From Cyrtodaria siliqua (taxonomy: Eukaryota; Mollusca; Bivalvia; Adapedonta; Hiatellidae), in NCBI GenBank assembly GCA_037043455.1, contig JAWPHD010000130.1, forward strand, positions 62,001 to 126,000: a stretch of 64,000 nt of DNA. Reading direction: 5' to 3'. How positions within the stretch are numbered: the first letter of the stretch is position 1; each line of letters starts with the position of its first letter. Shown one piece after another: positions 33,491-45,389 of the stretch. Position numbers and translations under genes: made by a program. The notes below the pieces were generated by a model. The model was not told where the DNA came from. It ran no database searches and saw nothing but the letters and a program-made list of their open reading frames with translations.

Positions 33491-34119
33491 GAAATACCTT
33501 TTTACATACTAGTAATCAGTAGTGCAATGTGTATATTATGTGACTTCAAGGTTAACTTGTGTTGATGATTGCTTGGTATTTAAGAGAATGAGGGAAAAAA
33601 CATTATTTGAAGTAGAACAAATTAAAAAAGTTACGTGACGGAAGTGAAATTTATACGACTGGTATTTTAAAATATTTCTAGGAAGAGTCGAATATAAACG
33701 AGATAAATTGACTGATTGACATGCTTTTAATATGCAGTTTGAGAGAGTAAGTGCTTCAGACTGTTTGCAGATATGTGTGGCAAATACAATAGTGAAAGTT
33801 CCTGGTACAACCACTTCAAACAATGGCGTTAATATAACGACGCAACAATATGTTTGGAATCAATATGTCACGGAAAATAAGATGGCACGCACACGTTGAT
33901 AGAATGTATTCATGCACACATTGAACTATTAAATAACGCTATACCGCACGTAAATCCGTCGCTTTTATATCGTTATTTAACAGATTAGTAGAATGAGTAC
34001 CCTGTATTAGGCAATATCCCGATTATCGGGTTATCACAATAAGCAATGTAGTTGAATATGCAATTCCGACATAGGGAACTACATGTAAAATCAAATACCA
34101 ACTTGATATTTATACAGAT
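33491..34119. other. No recognisable gene
   Basis: AT-rich sequence. ttaaataacg / cgttatttaa around 33929-33982 could form a small stem. The 95-codon minus frame at 33536-33823 has no recognisable motif. Confidence 0.45.
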
Positions 34120-37100
34120 ATATGACTTCAAGGATACCTTGTCAGATATAAAACTTCAAGAAGGTATCCTGTCTCCAACAGTCCTTGCCAGATATAGGAC
34201 TTCAAGGAAGTTTACTGTCTCCAACAGTCCTTGCCATATATAGGACTTCAAGGAAGTTTACTCTGTCCTTGCCAGATATAGGTCTTCATGAAAGTTTACT
34301 GTCTCCTACAGTCCTTGCCAGATATAGGACTTCAAGGAAGTTTACTGTCTCCAACAGTCCTTGCAAGATATATGACTTCAAGGAAGTTTACTGTGTCCTT
34401 GCCAGATATAGGTCTTCATGAAAGTTTACTGTCTCCAACAGTCCTTGCCAGATATAGGACTTCAAGGAAGTATCCTGTCTTCTACAGTCCTTGTCAGATA
34501 TAGGACTTCAAGTAGGTATCCTGTCTCCAATACTCCTCGTCAGATATAGACTTCAAGAAGGTATCCTGTATCCAACACTCCTTGTCAGATATAGGACTTC
34601 AATACGGTATCCTGTATCCAACACTCCTTGCCAGATATAGGACATTAAGGAAGTATCCTGTCGCCAACAGTCCTTGCCAGATATAGTCCTTGCCAGATAT
34701 AGGACTTCAAGTAGGTATCCTGTCTCCAATACTCCTTGCCAGATATAGGACTTTAATAGGTATCCTGTATCCAACACTCCTTGTCAGATATAGGACATTA
34801 AGGAAGTATCCTGTCGCCAACACTCCTTGCCAGATATAGTCCTTGCCAGATATAGGACTTCAAGTTGGTATCCTGTCTCCAATACTCCTTGCCAGATATA
34901 GGACTTCAAGAAGGTATCCTGTATCCAACACTCCTTGTCAGATATAGGACTTCAAGAAGGTATCCTGCAACCAATACTCCTTGTCGGATATAGGACTTCA
35001 AGGAGGTATACTGTATCAAACACTCCTTGTCAGATATATGACTTCAAGAAGGTATCCTGTATCCAACACTTCTTGTCAGATATAGGACTTCAAGATGGTA
35101 TACCGTCTCCAATACTCCTTGTCAGATATAGGACTTCAAGAAGGCATCCTGTATCCAGCACTCCTTGTCAGATATATGACTTCAAGAAGGTATCCTGTCT
35201 CCAATACTCCTTGCCAGATATAGGACTTCAAGAAGGTATCCTGTATCCAACACTCCTTGTCAGATATAGGACTTCAAGAAGGTATCCTGCAACCAATACT
35301 CCTTGTCGGATATATGACTTCAAGGAGGTATACTGTATCAAACACTCCTTGTCAGATATATGACTTCAAGAAGGTATCCTGTATCCAACACTTCTTGTCA
35401 GATATAGGACTTCAAGATGGTATACTGTCTCCAATACTCCTTGTCATATATAGGACTTCAAGAAGGCATCCTGTATCCAACACTCCTTGTCAGATATATG
35501 ACTTCAAGAAGGTATCCTGTCTCCAATACTCCTTGTCAGATATAGGACTTCAAGAAGGTATCCAGTATCGAACACTCCTTGTCAGATATGTCACTTCAGG
35601 GAAGTATCCTGTCTCCAACAGTCCTTGCCATGCAGATATATGACTTCAAGGAAATATCCTGTCTACAACAGTCCTTGTCAGATATAGGACTTCAAGAAGG
35701 TATCCTGTATCCAACACACCTTGCCAGATATATGACTTCAAGGAAGTATCCTGTCTCCAACAGTCCTTGCCAGATATATGACTTCAAGGAAGTATCCAAA
35801 ACTCCTTGCCAGATATAGGACTTCAAGGAAGAATCCTGTCTCCAACACTCCTTGCCAGATATATGACTTCAAGGAAGTATCCTGTCTCCAACACTCCTTG
35901 CCAGATATATGACTTCAAGGAAGTATCCTGTCTCCAACACTCCTTGCCAGATATAGGACTTCAAGGCGGTTTACTGCCTTCAACACTTCTTGTCGGATAT
36001 ATAGGTCTGCAAAGAAGCACACTGTTACCAACAATGTTTGTCAGATACATGAATTTAAGAAAGTATGCTGTCTCCAACAGTCCTTGTCAGATAAATGACT
36101 TCAAGGCGGTATCCTGCCTTCAACAGTCCTTGTCAGATATAGGACTTCAAGAAATTATGATGTCTCCAACAGATACATGACTTCATGAATGTATGCTGTA
36201 TCCTACAGTCCTTGTCAGATATAGGACTTCAAGAAAGTATACCGTCTCCAACAGTCCTTATCAGATATAGGACTTTAGGAAAGTAGGCTGTCTCCAACAC
36301 TCAGATATAGGACTTCAAGGAAGTATACTGTCTCCAACTATCCTGTCAGATATATGACTTCAAGGCAGTATACCGTCTCCAGCAACCTTTGTCAGATATG
36401 GGACCTCAAGGCAGTAAACTGTCCCCAGTAATACTTGTCATATATAGGACCCCAAGGCAGTACATTATCTACAACAATCCTTGTCATATATATAACCTCA
36501 AGGCGGTATACTGTTTCCAACACACCTTGTCTGATATAGTACTTCAAGGCAGTATACTATCTCCAACACTTCTTGTCAAATATAGGACTTCAAGGCAGTA
36601 TACTCGGAAAATCATTGTCACATGCAGAACTTCACGACAGTATACTGTCTTCAAGGAAGTATACTATCTCCAGCACTCCGTGTTAGATAAAGCTTCAAGG
36701 CAGTATACTGTCTCCAACACCCTTGTCAGATATATGACTTCAAGGCAGTTTACTGTTTCCAACACTCCTTGTTAGAAATATAACTTCAAGGCAGTATACT
36801 GTCTACAACACTCCTTGTCAGATATAGGACGTCAAGGCAGTATACTGTCTCCAACACTCCTTGTCAGATATAGGACTTCCAAGCAGTATACTGTCTCCAA
36901 CACCCCTTGTCTGATATAGGACTTCAAGGCAGTATACTGTCTCCAACACCCCTTGTCTGCTATAGGACTTCAAGGCAGTATACTGTCTCCAACACCCCTT
37001 GTCAGATATAAGACTTCAAGACAGTATACTGTCTCCAACACCCCTTCTCAGATATAGGACTTCAAGACAGTATACTGTATCTAACACCCCTTGTCTGATA

Positions 37101-37738
37101 CAGGACTTCAAGACAGTATACTGTATCTAACACCCCTTGTCTGATACAGGAATTCAAGACAGTATACTGTATCCAACACCCCTGGTCAGATATAGGACTT
37201 CAAGACAGTATACTGTATCCAACACCCCTTCTCAGATATAGGACTTCAAGACAGTATACTGTATCTAACACCCCTTGTCAGATACAGGACTTCAAGACAG
37301 TATACTGTCTACAACACTCCTTGTCTGATATAGGACTTTAATGGCTTTTATGCAGTATACTGTCTCCAACGCCCCTTGTCAGATATAGGACTTCAAGGCA
37401 GTATTCTGTCTCCAACACCCCTTGTCAGATATAGGACTTCAAGACAGTATACTGTCTCCAACACCCCTTGTCTGATAAAGGACTTCAAGGCAGTATACTG
37501 TCTCCAACACCCCTTGTCAGATGATATAGGACTTCAAGGCAGTATTCTGTCTCCAACACCATTGTCTGATATAGAACTTCAAGGCAGTATACTCGAAAAA
37601 GCCTTGTCACATGCAGAAATTCACGACAGGATACTGTCTTCAACAACCATTGTGTGATATAAGACTTCATGGAAGTATACTGCATTCAACCCTTGTCTGA
37701 TATAGAGCGTCAATGAGGTATACGATCTCCAACAATCC
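34120..37738. repeat. 3.6-kb minisatellite of 46-bp units, about 78 copies, with a 322-bp higher-order duplication
   Basis: Unit ccttgtcagatataggactt then caaggaagtatcctgtctcc then aacact, with many variants. Copies on the left have ggaagtatcctg or agaaggtatcctg, and copies on the right (from about 36400) mostly ggcagtatactg or agacagtatactg, so the array drifts along its length. A block of seven units (322 bp) beginning near 34935 recurs near 35257 with few changes. Three units (138 bp) restore the frame, giving frames of up to 142 codons that rotate through the three readings of the unit; they are not genes. Confidence 0.97.
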
Positions 37739-38227
37739 GTGTCATTTAACTAACAAGTTTGTAAACTTGTTTGTCTACTTGGGCTTATCAATGATGTCGC
37801 CTCCTTGCGTATACAACTATGTAACATGCTAAGCATAGATTTATATTGGGAAATGACGTAAGAAACACGTTGCCTAAAACCACTAGGTCATTTTAATCAA
37901 ATTTCACGAGAATAATTCTGATAAAGAAAAAATAGTTCAATCCGCCATTCAATATGGCCGACTTACTAAAAAATATTCGAAAACTTAAAAAGTCTTCTTC
38001 TTTAGAACCACAACATATATATTAGCAATTCATATTTAGAATGGATCGCTACACACTTAACTATCGTGTATGTGTGTTGTTTTTATCTCCCCAAGGTCAA
38101 TGAAGAGTACCTTTTACAAGAAAATTATAGTTCAATCGGATTTTCAAAATGGCCAGCGTTACCAAAAATAGCAAAAACGAGGTGTACTCTTTGCAAACAT
38201 GATCATTCTTCCTTCCTACCTGCATAA
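37739..38227. other. No recognisable gene; possible old tandem-element relic
   Basis: Two similar stretches, atagttcaatccgccattcaatatggcc region near 37935 and atagttcaatcgg...aaaatggcc near 38130, recall the 'aaaatggccgcc' words of the type-1 element at 49705-50643. Too degraded for assignment. Confidence 0.4.
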
Positions 38228-38378
38228 TTTGTTTGTTTGTTTGTATGGTGTTTTACGTCATTTTCAACACATGTAAGGTTACATATGACGGTCGATTTTT
38301 TTGTGGTGGAGGCTGACCACACACTTTTCTTTGGTAGAACCAGTACTGTACACCTCCCGCCATCCGTAACCCGAATAT
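38228..38378 (-). mobile_element. SINE family C, head truncated
   Basis: Matches 16266-16410 (gttttacgtcattttcaac, gacggtcgattt, tggtggaggctgaccac, ggtagaaccagtact) and then stops before the tRNA-like head. It lies next to the full SINE D copy. Confidence 0.85.
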
Positions 38379-38395
38379 CTTCGCACATTTACTCT

Positions 38396-38686
38396 TCTAA
38401 ATGAAGGGGCGTCCGTGGCCGAGTGGTTAACGTCTTTGACTTGAAATCACTTGCCCCTCACCGCTGGAGGTTCGATCCCTCAGGGGCCTAGGAATCTTTA
38501 TGTGAGGAAGCTATCCAGCTGGCTTGCGGAACGTCGGTGGTTCTACCCAAGTGCCCGCCCGTGCACGAAAATTGCCCGGAGGGGCACCTGGGGTCTTCCT
38601 CCACCAATGGAAGCTGGAAAGTCGCCATATGACCTTAGCTGTTGGTGCGACTATAAAATCCAATTCAATTCAATTTGTCTAAATGA
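38396..38686 (+). mobile_element. SINE family D, full length, with target-site duplication
   Basis: The tRNA-Ser/Leu-like head has box A tggccgagtgg (38416-38426) and box B ggttcgatcc (38469-38478). The body has ggttctacccaagtgcccg and cttcctccaccaatggaagc; the tail is a short (caatt) repeat. The 9-bp duplication tctaaatga (38396-38404 and 38678-38686) brackets the element. This is the reference copy for the split SINE D at 19281-19975 and the fragment at 33424. The 121-codon frame that runs from inside it is not a gene. Confidence 0.93.
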
Positions 38687-40264
38687 TTTATTTGTGTCTT
38701 TTCGCAAAGTTGTACACATAGTGTGTTTTTTTCTTATCTGCAAAGGACGAACTGTATTTTTGCTGAAAACAATATTCTTGTTAAAACTGTTAACAATGCA
38801 ATTGCTAACAGTCTAACAGTAGTTTCCAGTCTCCTCGTTCTTCTTAGTGGTTCCATTTCTACATTTTCACACAGTTCTTGTTACCATTCTACCTTCAAAT
38901 CATTGCTACACTTGTCACCATTCTACCTTCAAATCCATATATTCACTGCTGCACAAATGCTTTCCATGCAACAATGTATTCCCCACCGTTATTCCCCACC
39001 GTTATTTCATGCTCGCGCATGAAGTACAGTAATTGGAGAAGAGCATCTTATTCAGATATGTGTTATGCTATTACCTTTCATAAATTTGGACGTTTTTGTT
39101 GTTATTGTAAATAAATTATGCAAAATCTCAAATATAATATAAAGAAATAATAATAAAATCATATAACTTCTGCAAGTAAAATATAATGATGGTTTCACAT
39201 CTTGTAATGTATCTGACTAGGGTCACGGAGGCTCGAACTCGTCTTTGTGATCTTTGTTGATACAGTCGTATGCGAGTTATATAGTTTTACATAAAATACC
39301 AGAAAGATAAATGCTTTATTCCAGGTTCCTATGTACTCTTGCAAGTGTATTATCCAATTAATTTCTTTATAACAGCAAATAAAGAGAATAAATAAAAGCT
39401 CATTTACAGTTTGTTGGTACATGTACAGGTGAATTTTTGAATCTTAAGTACCTATTCATTACTAATACCTTGTAATTACTCACCCCGTAAATAAGAACGT
39501 CATGTATATATGTTTCTAATCATAATCATGTGCTGCTTGTTATTTTCTTATATATATTGTGTGTTCATGTTCATATGGGAGGTAATAAAGAATAAAATCA
39601 ATCTTTCGAGATATGTCGTAAAACTAAAAATGTAATAATGCTTTCATTATTATATATACATATATGTAGTAGGTATATTATGATAAGTAGGTCAAATATT
39701 GAAGACTAAGTAAACATGTTTTACAAATAATAAATCACCCGTTATTGAAGTTACGGGTTTAAAAACTTAAAATATAAATTATTTCGTTTAGTTATTAGAA
39801 ATAATCAAAATCACTCAGTTTGTATCTCTGCATCATCTTCTTAGTGCCCGAAGTCAATTTTAAAAGTGCACCTGTATTTCATGATTAATCTAGCATCATT
39901 TTACTTCAGACTTGCTTTATATATTATAATTGGGACTTTTCAAAAAAAAAATCGTTAAGGCTACCATATGTTTACATATATTATTGGAGAAAATTGTCCT
40001 ACTATATGTTTGTGTGTAATGTATTTTCTGGGGAAGGGACGTAACTAGTATTGATACAATTGTTGACCCAACCTGTTAACGCAATATATGCTTAGATCAA
40101 TATCATGAACATATAGTAATATGCAAAAATAATTTGCTTCGAATACTATAATAATAAACCAGTTATTTATAATGAATAGCAAATAGCACGTTATGTAGAA
40201 AAGCTAACGGGACGCTGCGAGTTAAAATACACATAAACACGATTGCCATTTAACCTGAACGAAA
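38687..40264. other. No recognisable gene; contains dispersed repeat 40095-40235
   Basis: About 1.6 kb of AT-rich sequence. 38880-38935 has two copies of accattctaccttcaaatc. 40095-40235 is the inverse of 28870-28990. No open frame with a recognisable motif. Confidence 0.5.
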
Positions 40265-40467
40265 GTTTAAACATATTTATTTTACATCGACTGCGAAACA
40301 AGTTCTTGCAACTTAGATTAATCACGCTCGATGGCTTCCTGGGTAGAACCAGTACTAAGCTATATGGATTAATTATCTTGCTAAAGGAATAAAGAAGTTG
40401 GCCGCGGAGAGGATCAAATCCACGACCTCTTTATCTAGAGTTCGGCGCTCTACCACTGAACCACGAC
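40265..40467 (-). mobile_element. SINE family B, second copy
   Basis: Matches 2817-3016 throughout: gtttaaacatattt end, gatggcttcctgggtagaac, and a tRNA-like head with box A tggttcagtggtagag (plus 40448-40463). Box B is changed (ggatttgatcc on the minus strand), so the copy may be inactive. Confidence 0.85.
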
Positions 40468-42175
40468 TCCATCTGAACGAAATATTGGTGAAACCGTGAA
40501 ATGTATGTTAGGCATTGGTAAGAGAGTTCATTAAAAGGCCCAGCTAAGTTTGAATTTAATGTGAGTATGTTATTGAGTATGGCAGCAACATCATATACTC
40601 TGTGTATTAGGAATGTCAGATCTAAGAATAAAAGTCAGGCATTAAGATGAAGTAATATATGCATGTTTGGGTGTGTTATCATTTTGGTATTGAATTTATT
40701 TCTCATATTTGACGTTTTACGTGTTTAATGTAGCCTCCAAATATGATTTTACATAAACTTGGTTTGATTAATATTTACATGAAAAATTGTACCATCCAAA
40801 TACAGACACCCTGCATTAATTATTATATTTGCCTGAATAAACTGTTTTCCTGACACTAAATATTACACTGAACACATTTACTGACCCGACTAGTTTTTTT
40901 CTCGTCATAATGTCATTATGTGTGATATGTGTGGCAGATGACGGTCTGGTAAAAGATGTTCTGGTAAGACTAATATGAAATATATTGTCCTATTGTTGAT
41001 AGAAACTACTCACATATAATCCATATACACTTATTTCACAGGAATTGTCAATCAGTCGTATAGTTTAAAACTTAACTAGCATATTCTTTATTTCTGTGTA
41101 ATTATTCAGTTAAACATTCTCTGTTGCACAACTGTCAAGTGACAATTATTTGAAAGAAGAGCTTATATCAAGCTCTCTCTCTCTTTCTCTCTCTCCAAAC
41201 TTGAAGTAGAGTGATAGTCGATGTATTAAATCTCTTTTCCTACCTGTTCCCAACTTCATATACAAAAATAATGAACAAGTGCGAAAATGATCAAATTTGA
41301 CAGTTCTATAGTGGTAAGAAAAACTTCCCATTTAATGGTTTTAAACACGTATTTGACCATGACAATAACACTTTTAGCAAAATTAACGTCTGTTGTATCG
41401 TTTAATAAGCAAACAAATGACATTAACAAGAAATTCCAGCAAAGCGATAGATACAGGCAGCTAACATATTGTTGTCATTGGATACGTAGTAGTATAAGGT
41501 TTTATTTTTCCTCGCCGTTGGCAACTAGGCCTTTTGGCGAGGTTTTCAATAGTAGTTTATTTATAATAATCTTAGTAGTTTAAATAATGTTACTAATGCT
41601 TATCAATCGCGCACGGATGGCAGGATCCAAGCAGACGCAAGACATGGCAATAGATGGTTTGCAGGGACACAAGAAGATTAACTTGGCAGAGGCTGAGTGA
41701 TGGGGCACAGGTGGAATAAGCTCATGTTGGTCTATTTTATATATAAAATTCAATCGAGGATTATAAATAATTATTTTATTTTCCAGCGCCAGCGCGTCAC
41801 CATTTCTTAAAAATGATTTAACTTAATATGTACATATATACATAATCCATGTTGTGTCTGCTTCATGCTCCCTTCCAAAGGGAATGGACTCTTATAATTA
41901 TAAGCATATAATGTTAAAAAAGAAATCGTTAAAATGTCCAGTGTTGTTAGTAAGACATCACTCCAAATCTCTCAATATAAAATAATTCAGAATGAGACAT
42001 TGGATACGTGTGATGTTTTCCCCCTATGACCTTTGACCGATGACGCCCTATTGCGCAAGTGTTGATTGGTCTATAGAAATACTAATTAGGGCAATATCCA
42101 CACACACTCTCGACAGTCCCGAAGGAGTGAAGGTACGAGAGTGTACGATTTTATAATAATACAGAAAATAACGAA
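40468..42175. other. No recognisable gene; short CT tract
   Basis: AT-rich sequence. A (ct)n tract lies at 41172-41196. A 98-codon plus frame at 41287-41583 has no recognisable motif. Confidence 0.5.
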
Positions 42176-42360
42176 ATTAATTGAATTGGGTTTTACGGCG
42201 CACCAACACATGAAAGGTTATATGGCGCCTAACAGGAATGAACATGCCAGGCTCATCCTTCATTTACATAAAGATAAAATATGGAGAATGGGCCTAGAAC
42301 CTTCTAACCTGCAGAGCTGCAGGGTTACTGCTAATTCTATAGTAGACACACCATTTACGA
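42176..42360 (-). mobile_element. SINE family F, degenerate
   Basis: The tail ttgaattgggttttacggcg, then caccaacacatgaaaggtta and tatggcgcc, is the inverse of 11055-11112. On the minus strand a box-B-like ggttctaggcc (plus 42291-42301) marks a probable tRNA-like head; box A is not clear. Confidence 0.6.
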
Positions 42361-42574
42361 TGTAGCCAGGTTTCCACGTTTGAACACGCAGTGTCATGAT
42401 GAAGACCTTGAATGAGAATTCTAAAAAAAGGTAAAAATGAACATGAAGAGGGGGGCGGGGTCCTACCCCTCTGCCTCTAGCGGGATTTGCAGTGGTTGCA
42501 TTCTACCCCGGAAACAACACGTGGTACAGAAAACATGGTTAGTTACAGGTATATAGAGAGAGCGTGTCACCGAA

Positions 42575-42835
42575 GCATTGTGGTGTAGTGGTTATAGTGT
42601 CTGCCTTGCATTCGGGAGGTCGTGGGTTCGAGTCCCCTGACCGCGTCATACCAAAGACTTTAAAAATGGAGTAGTTACTTGTAACCCATGCCTGACAAGC
42701 AAATAATGGGTAGTACTACGTCTGGTCAAAAACCGTCTGGTCAACCCGGTGTCAGAATAATGTGTCTGGGTGGGGTATCACGTACTACGGCGTGGTATTC
42801 CAGTGTGGCAGCACTATATCTGCTTCAAGTAGACT
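42575..42835 (+). mobile_element. SINE family E, tRNA-headed
   Basis: Box A tggtgtagtggttatag (from 42581) and box B gggttcgagtccc (42624-42636) form a tRNA-like head whose acceptor ends do not pair, so it is not a working tRNA gene. The body has aataatgggtagtacta and gtgtcagaataatgtgtctg and gggtggggtatca, shared with the minus-strand copy at 6975-7200. Confidence 0.82.
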
Positions 42836-43324
42836 GTAGATAGATACATAGCACTACACACAATCACTCACGCAATAGTCCAGACATAATGCCGAGCCAA
42901 CGGGGGATTCTTCCCGGGGGCTCATATGGTAGAGGGACTTTAAACCTTAGAAATCATCATGAAGTATCGTCTGCTTGACATCAGATAAACAACACTAAAA
43001 TGTCCCGTCACATTCCTTCATAAAGTGATTATAATAACAGAAGTAATAATCATCAAAAGATGCAATTTCCTGTGAGACAGAGTGGATCAAAGTGTATTTA
43101 GTAAAAAATCAATGCTGTTGTCTGTGTAACCTGTTTGTAAACGTCCTGGTTAATAATATAACGATCATAAACTAAAAATCAAATATCTAGAAGTTAACGA
43201 TTTTTTTTATAGTGTAAGACAAAACATGCAAAGCTGGTAGTACTGTACAACCTTCGCTAGAACATAAATTGCAGAAGAACAATTTATTAAAACAAATATA
43301 TATTTACGTTTTACAGTAACTTAC
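42836..43324. other. No recognisable gene
   Basis: AT-rich sequence; candidate first intron if 43325-43404 is an exon. Confidence 0.45.
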
Positions 43325-43404
43325 CGTTTTTCTGCTCGTTTCTTCAGAGCTCGGGCGATGGCTCTCTGCTTTGTATTACGACATGCAGTTAGAACGACAG
43401 ACAT
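43325..43404 (-). CDS. Short exon-like segment, putative first coding exon, unknown product
   Basis: I do not recognise the product. On the minus strand an ATG (plus 43402-43404), preceded by an A-rich stretch, opens 26 codons plus two bases. They are followed by cg|gtaagt, a consensus donor, so the intron is phase 2. The peptide starts MSVVLTACRNTKQRAIARAL and continues with a basic helix-like stretch KKRAEKR. Its base composition (about half GC) stands out from the AT-rich flanks, which supports coding. The next exon was not found. The segment at 31319-31693 on the same strand needs a phase-0 intron, so the two are not consecutive exons. Too short to be sure. Confidence 0.3.
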
Positions 43405-43880
43405 TTTTATTTTTATTTTGAAATAAGATTTGTACTTTAGTTTTCCTTTAAAGAAATTGAACACTCACTAATAACCAACTTGCAACTGTGTCAATTTATT
43501 TCCAACTGTCCAATTCAAAGTTAATGCAACATTTCTATGAGTTATTTATGAAAAGATCACTTTCCCGTATAGATCGCCCAGCAACGCAGAATATGAGTGG
43601 CACAATCGATGAGACTGGTAGCGGAATTAAGCTGTCAGAGGATTAATAGATGCTTTAAAAGTTTCACATTTACTGAAACCAGTCTGTAATCGATAGTTAC
43701 CCATGTCTACCTGGTATCGACCGGGTATCAAGGGCTGTTCAAAGAACAGATACAAATTTTAATATATGTTTAATTAGTGCTGGTTCATTACCTGTCAGAA
43801 TGTGATATAATACATATTATTGATCTGGCGATGTTACGAGGAATTGTTGCTTTTTAACTTATAGTAACACCTTATCTTCG
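43405..43880. other. No recognisable gene; candidate upstream region of 43325-43404
   Basis: AT-rich sequence without a repeat. No convincing promoter element is seen. Confidence 0.4.
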
Positions 43881-44036
43881 GTTATGAAGAGCCGCTCCAG
43901 AGAGAGCAGATTGATAATAATGAATCCGGGAAGTGTTCCTACTCTTACAATCGGAACGATGCCTATGGTTAGTTAACGTGAACAACAGACTCCGACACAT
44001 GGGACCACCCGGTGGACGTCCACACCCGACAGAAAT
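43881..44036 (-). mobile_element. SINE family A, strongly diverged fragment
   Basis: gagccgctccagagagagc, tgaatccgggaa, cctactcttac and gggaccacccggtggacgtc match the inverse of the family-A body with many changes. Head absent. Confidence 0.75.
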
Positions 44037-44074
44037 TATTAAATACACTAGAGGTTGTTTTTAGTAATATCAGA

Positions 44075-44590
44075 TGTCACCCCCATTGGGGAAAGGGCCA
44101 TACATCCGCAAAAAAATCATTCACGTGGAACACGAAAATATTATGCGCAACTAGGCTTGGTACTGATCATCCTTGCCAAGTTTCGCTGAAATCCGGCTAG
44201 GCGTTCAGAGAACTATTCCGGACATAGTTTGTGTATTGAAACCTTTAAAGGGCCATAACTCCGCCAACCTTAACCGGAACACGGCGAAGGCATGCATAAC
44301 TAGGCTTGGTACATATCGTCTTTGCCAAGTTTCGTTGAAGGACCAGCCCGGATACAGTTTATGTATTAAACCTTTAAAGTGTCATAACTCTGCCAATAAT
44401 CATTCAACCAGACCACATCGACGGTATGCGCAACTAGGCGTAGTACAATTTCGTTGAAATCCGGCCAGCAGTTCTGGAGAATTAGTCTGGAAAATGTTTG
44501 TGTTGTAAAACCTTTAAAAGGCCATAACTCTGGCAAAAACAATTTGAAGTTTTTCAAACGCACTTTTATTGTGGTAAATTGAAAAAACAT
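44075..44590. repeat. Degraded tandem element, type 3 (three to four units of about 130-165 bp)
   Basis: Repeated words are ggccataactc, gcgcaactaggc, cttgccaagtttcg and ttgaaatccggc. Units resemble those in 46180-46320, so this is the same family, separated from it by a SINE A insertion and unrelated text. Confidence 0.75.
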
Positions 44591-44849
44591 AACACAAATT
44601 AAAACATAGCTGTGTGCTCCTTTACACTATTATAGTAATTAATTTCAACAGAAAATGCTATAACATGAAATCAGTGTGAAAATGAACAATATTTACCATG
44701 CAACAATTGTTAAATATAAATATTTTGAGACTTTAGCTGAGGTATGCCTAACATACGGGTTGTACATATCGCTTATCACGAACTGATCAGACATGTAATA
44801 CAATAAATTAGCCTCGTACCATACCACCCTCTTTCATGACACCACGTTT
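44591..44849. other. No recognisable gene
   Basis: AT-rich spacer between the type-3 element fragment and SINE A. Confidence 0.4.
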
Positions 44850-45172
44850 AAAGGAAGTGAATTGATCGAATGTTGTTTAACGGCTCATCAACACAGTGTA
44901 GGTTATTTAGAGCCGCTCCAGAGAGAGGGAAAGGGTACATAGGAATCCGGGAACCGTGCCCTACTCTTATTATCGAATAGTTTAACGTGCTCGGAGGATA
45001 GACCGATACACGGGACCGCCCGGTTTACGTCCCCATCCGACGGACGAGGCTAAGAGAAAGTGCCTTGCCCAAGAACACACCGACGAAACTCAGTGGCACC
45101 ACGGAGGAATGAGCCCGGGGCCTCCGGTTACAAATCCGCCGCGCTACCGACAGCGCCACGCCAAAGGAACTG
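44850..45172 (-). mobile_element. SINE family A, near full length
   Basis: Minus-strand copy with tail tgttgtttaacggctcatca (plus 44871-44890), the central motif (plus aaagtgccttgcccaag), and the tRNA-like head ending near 45161. A short duplication aaaggaa (44850-44856 and 45163-45169) may be the target site. Box A is tggcgctgtcggtag on the minus strand; box B is altered (ggctcattcc). Confidence 0.85.
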
Positions 45173-45389
45173 GAGGCGAGTTAAATTATGCGTGTCAATC
45201 CAAATACGATCAAGGCGGTATCGCTCTACTGGAGCTTTTAGAGTCTGTGGTCGGGGGTGGAGATGGGGGAGTAAATTAGTTGTAGTAGCACTTACGACAA
45301 AACCCTTTGCCCTGCACTCAGCAAAATGGCAGTCGAACATATAAATGATTGCAAGTTTCATAAGTTTTACCCATGAAGAGGGCCAAATT
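45173..45389. other. No recognisable gene
   Basis: Unique, GC-richer sequence. On the minus strand a donor-like gtaagt (plus 45290-45295) follows a 22-codon frame; evidence is too weak to call an exon. Confidence 0.35.

Noticed and set aside
34935..35643. Frames of 142 and 128 codons
   Set aside because: They rotate through the three readings of the 46-bp unit and recur with the 322-bp duplication.
38451..38816. 121-codon plus frame
   Set aside because: Its first two thirds are the SINE D body and its end is flanking AT-rich DNA.
42581..42650. Possible tRNA gene on the plus strand
   Set aside because: Box A and B are good, but the acceptor stem does not pair and a SINE body shared with another locus follows.
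45296..45361. Possible exon on the minus strand ending at a gtaagt donor
   Set aside because: Only 22 codons, no acceptor or conserved motif, and between two mobile elements.
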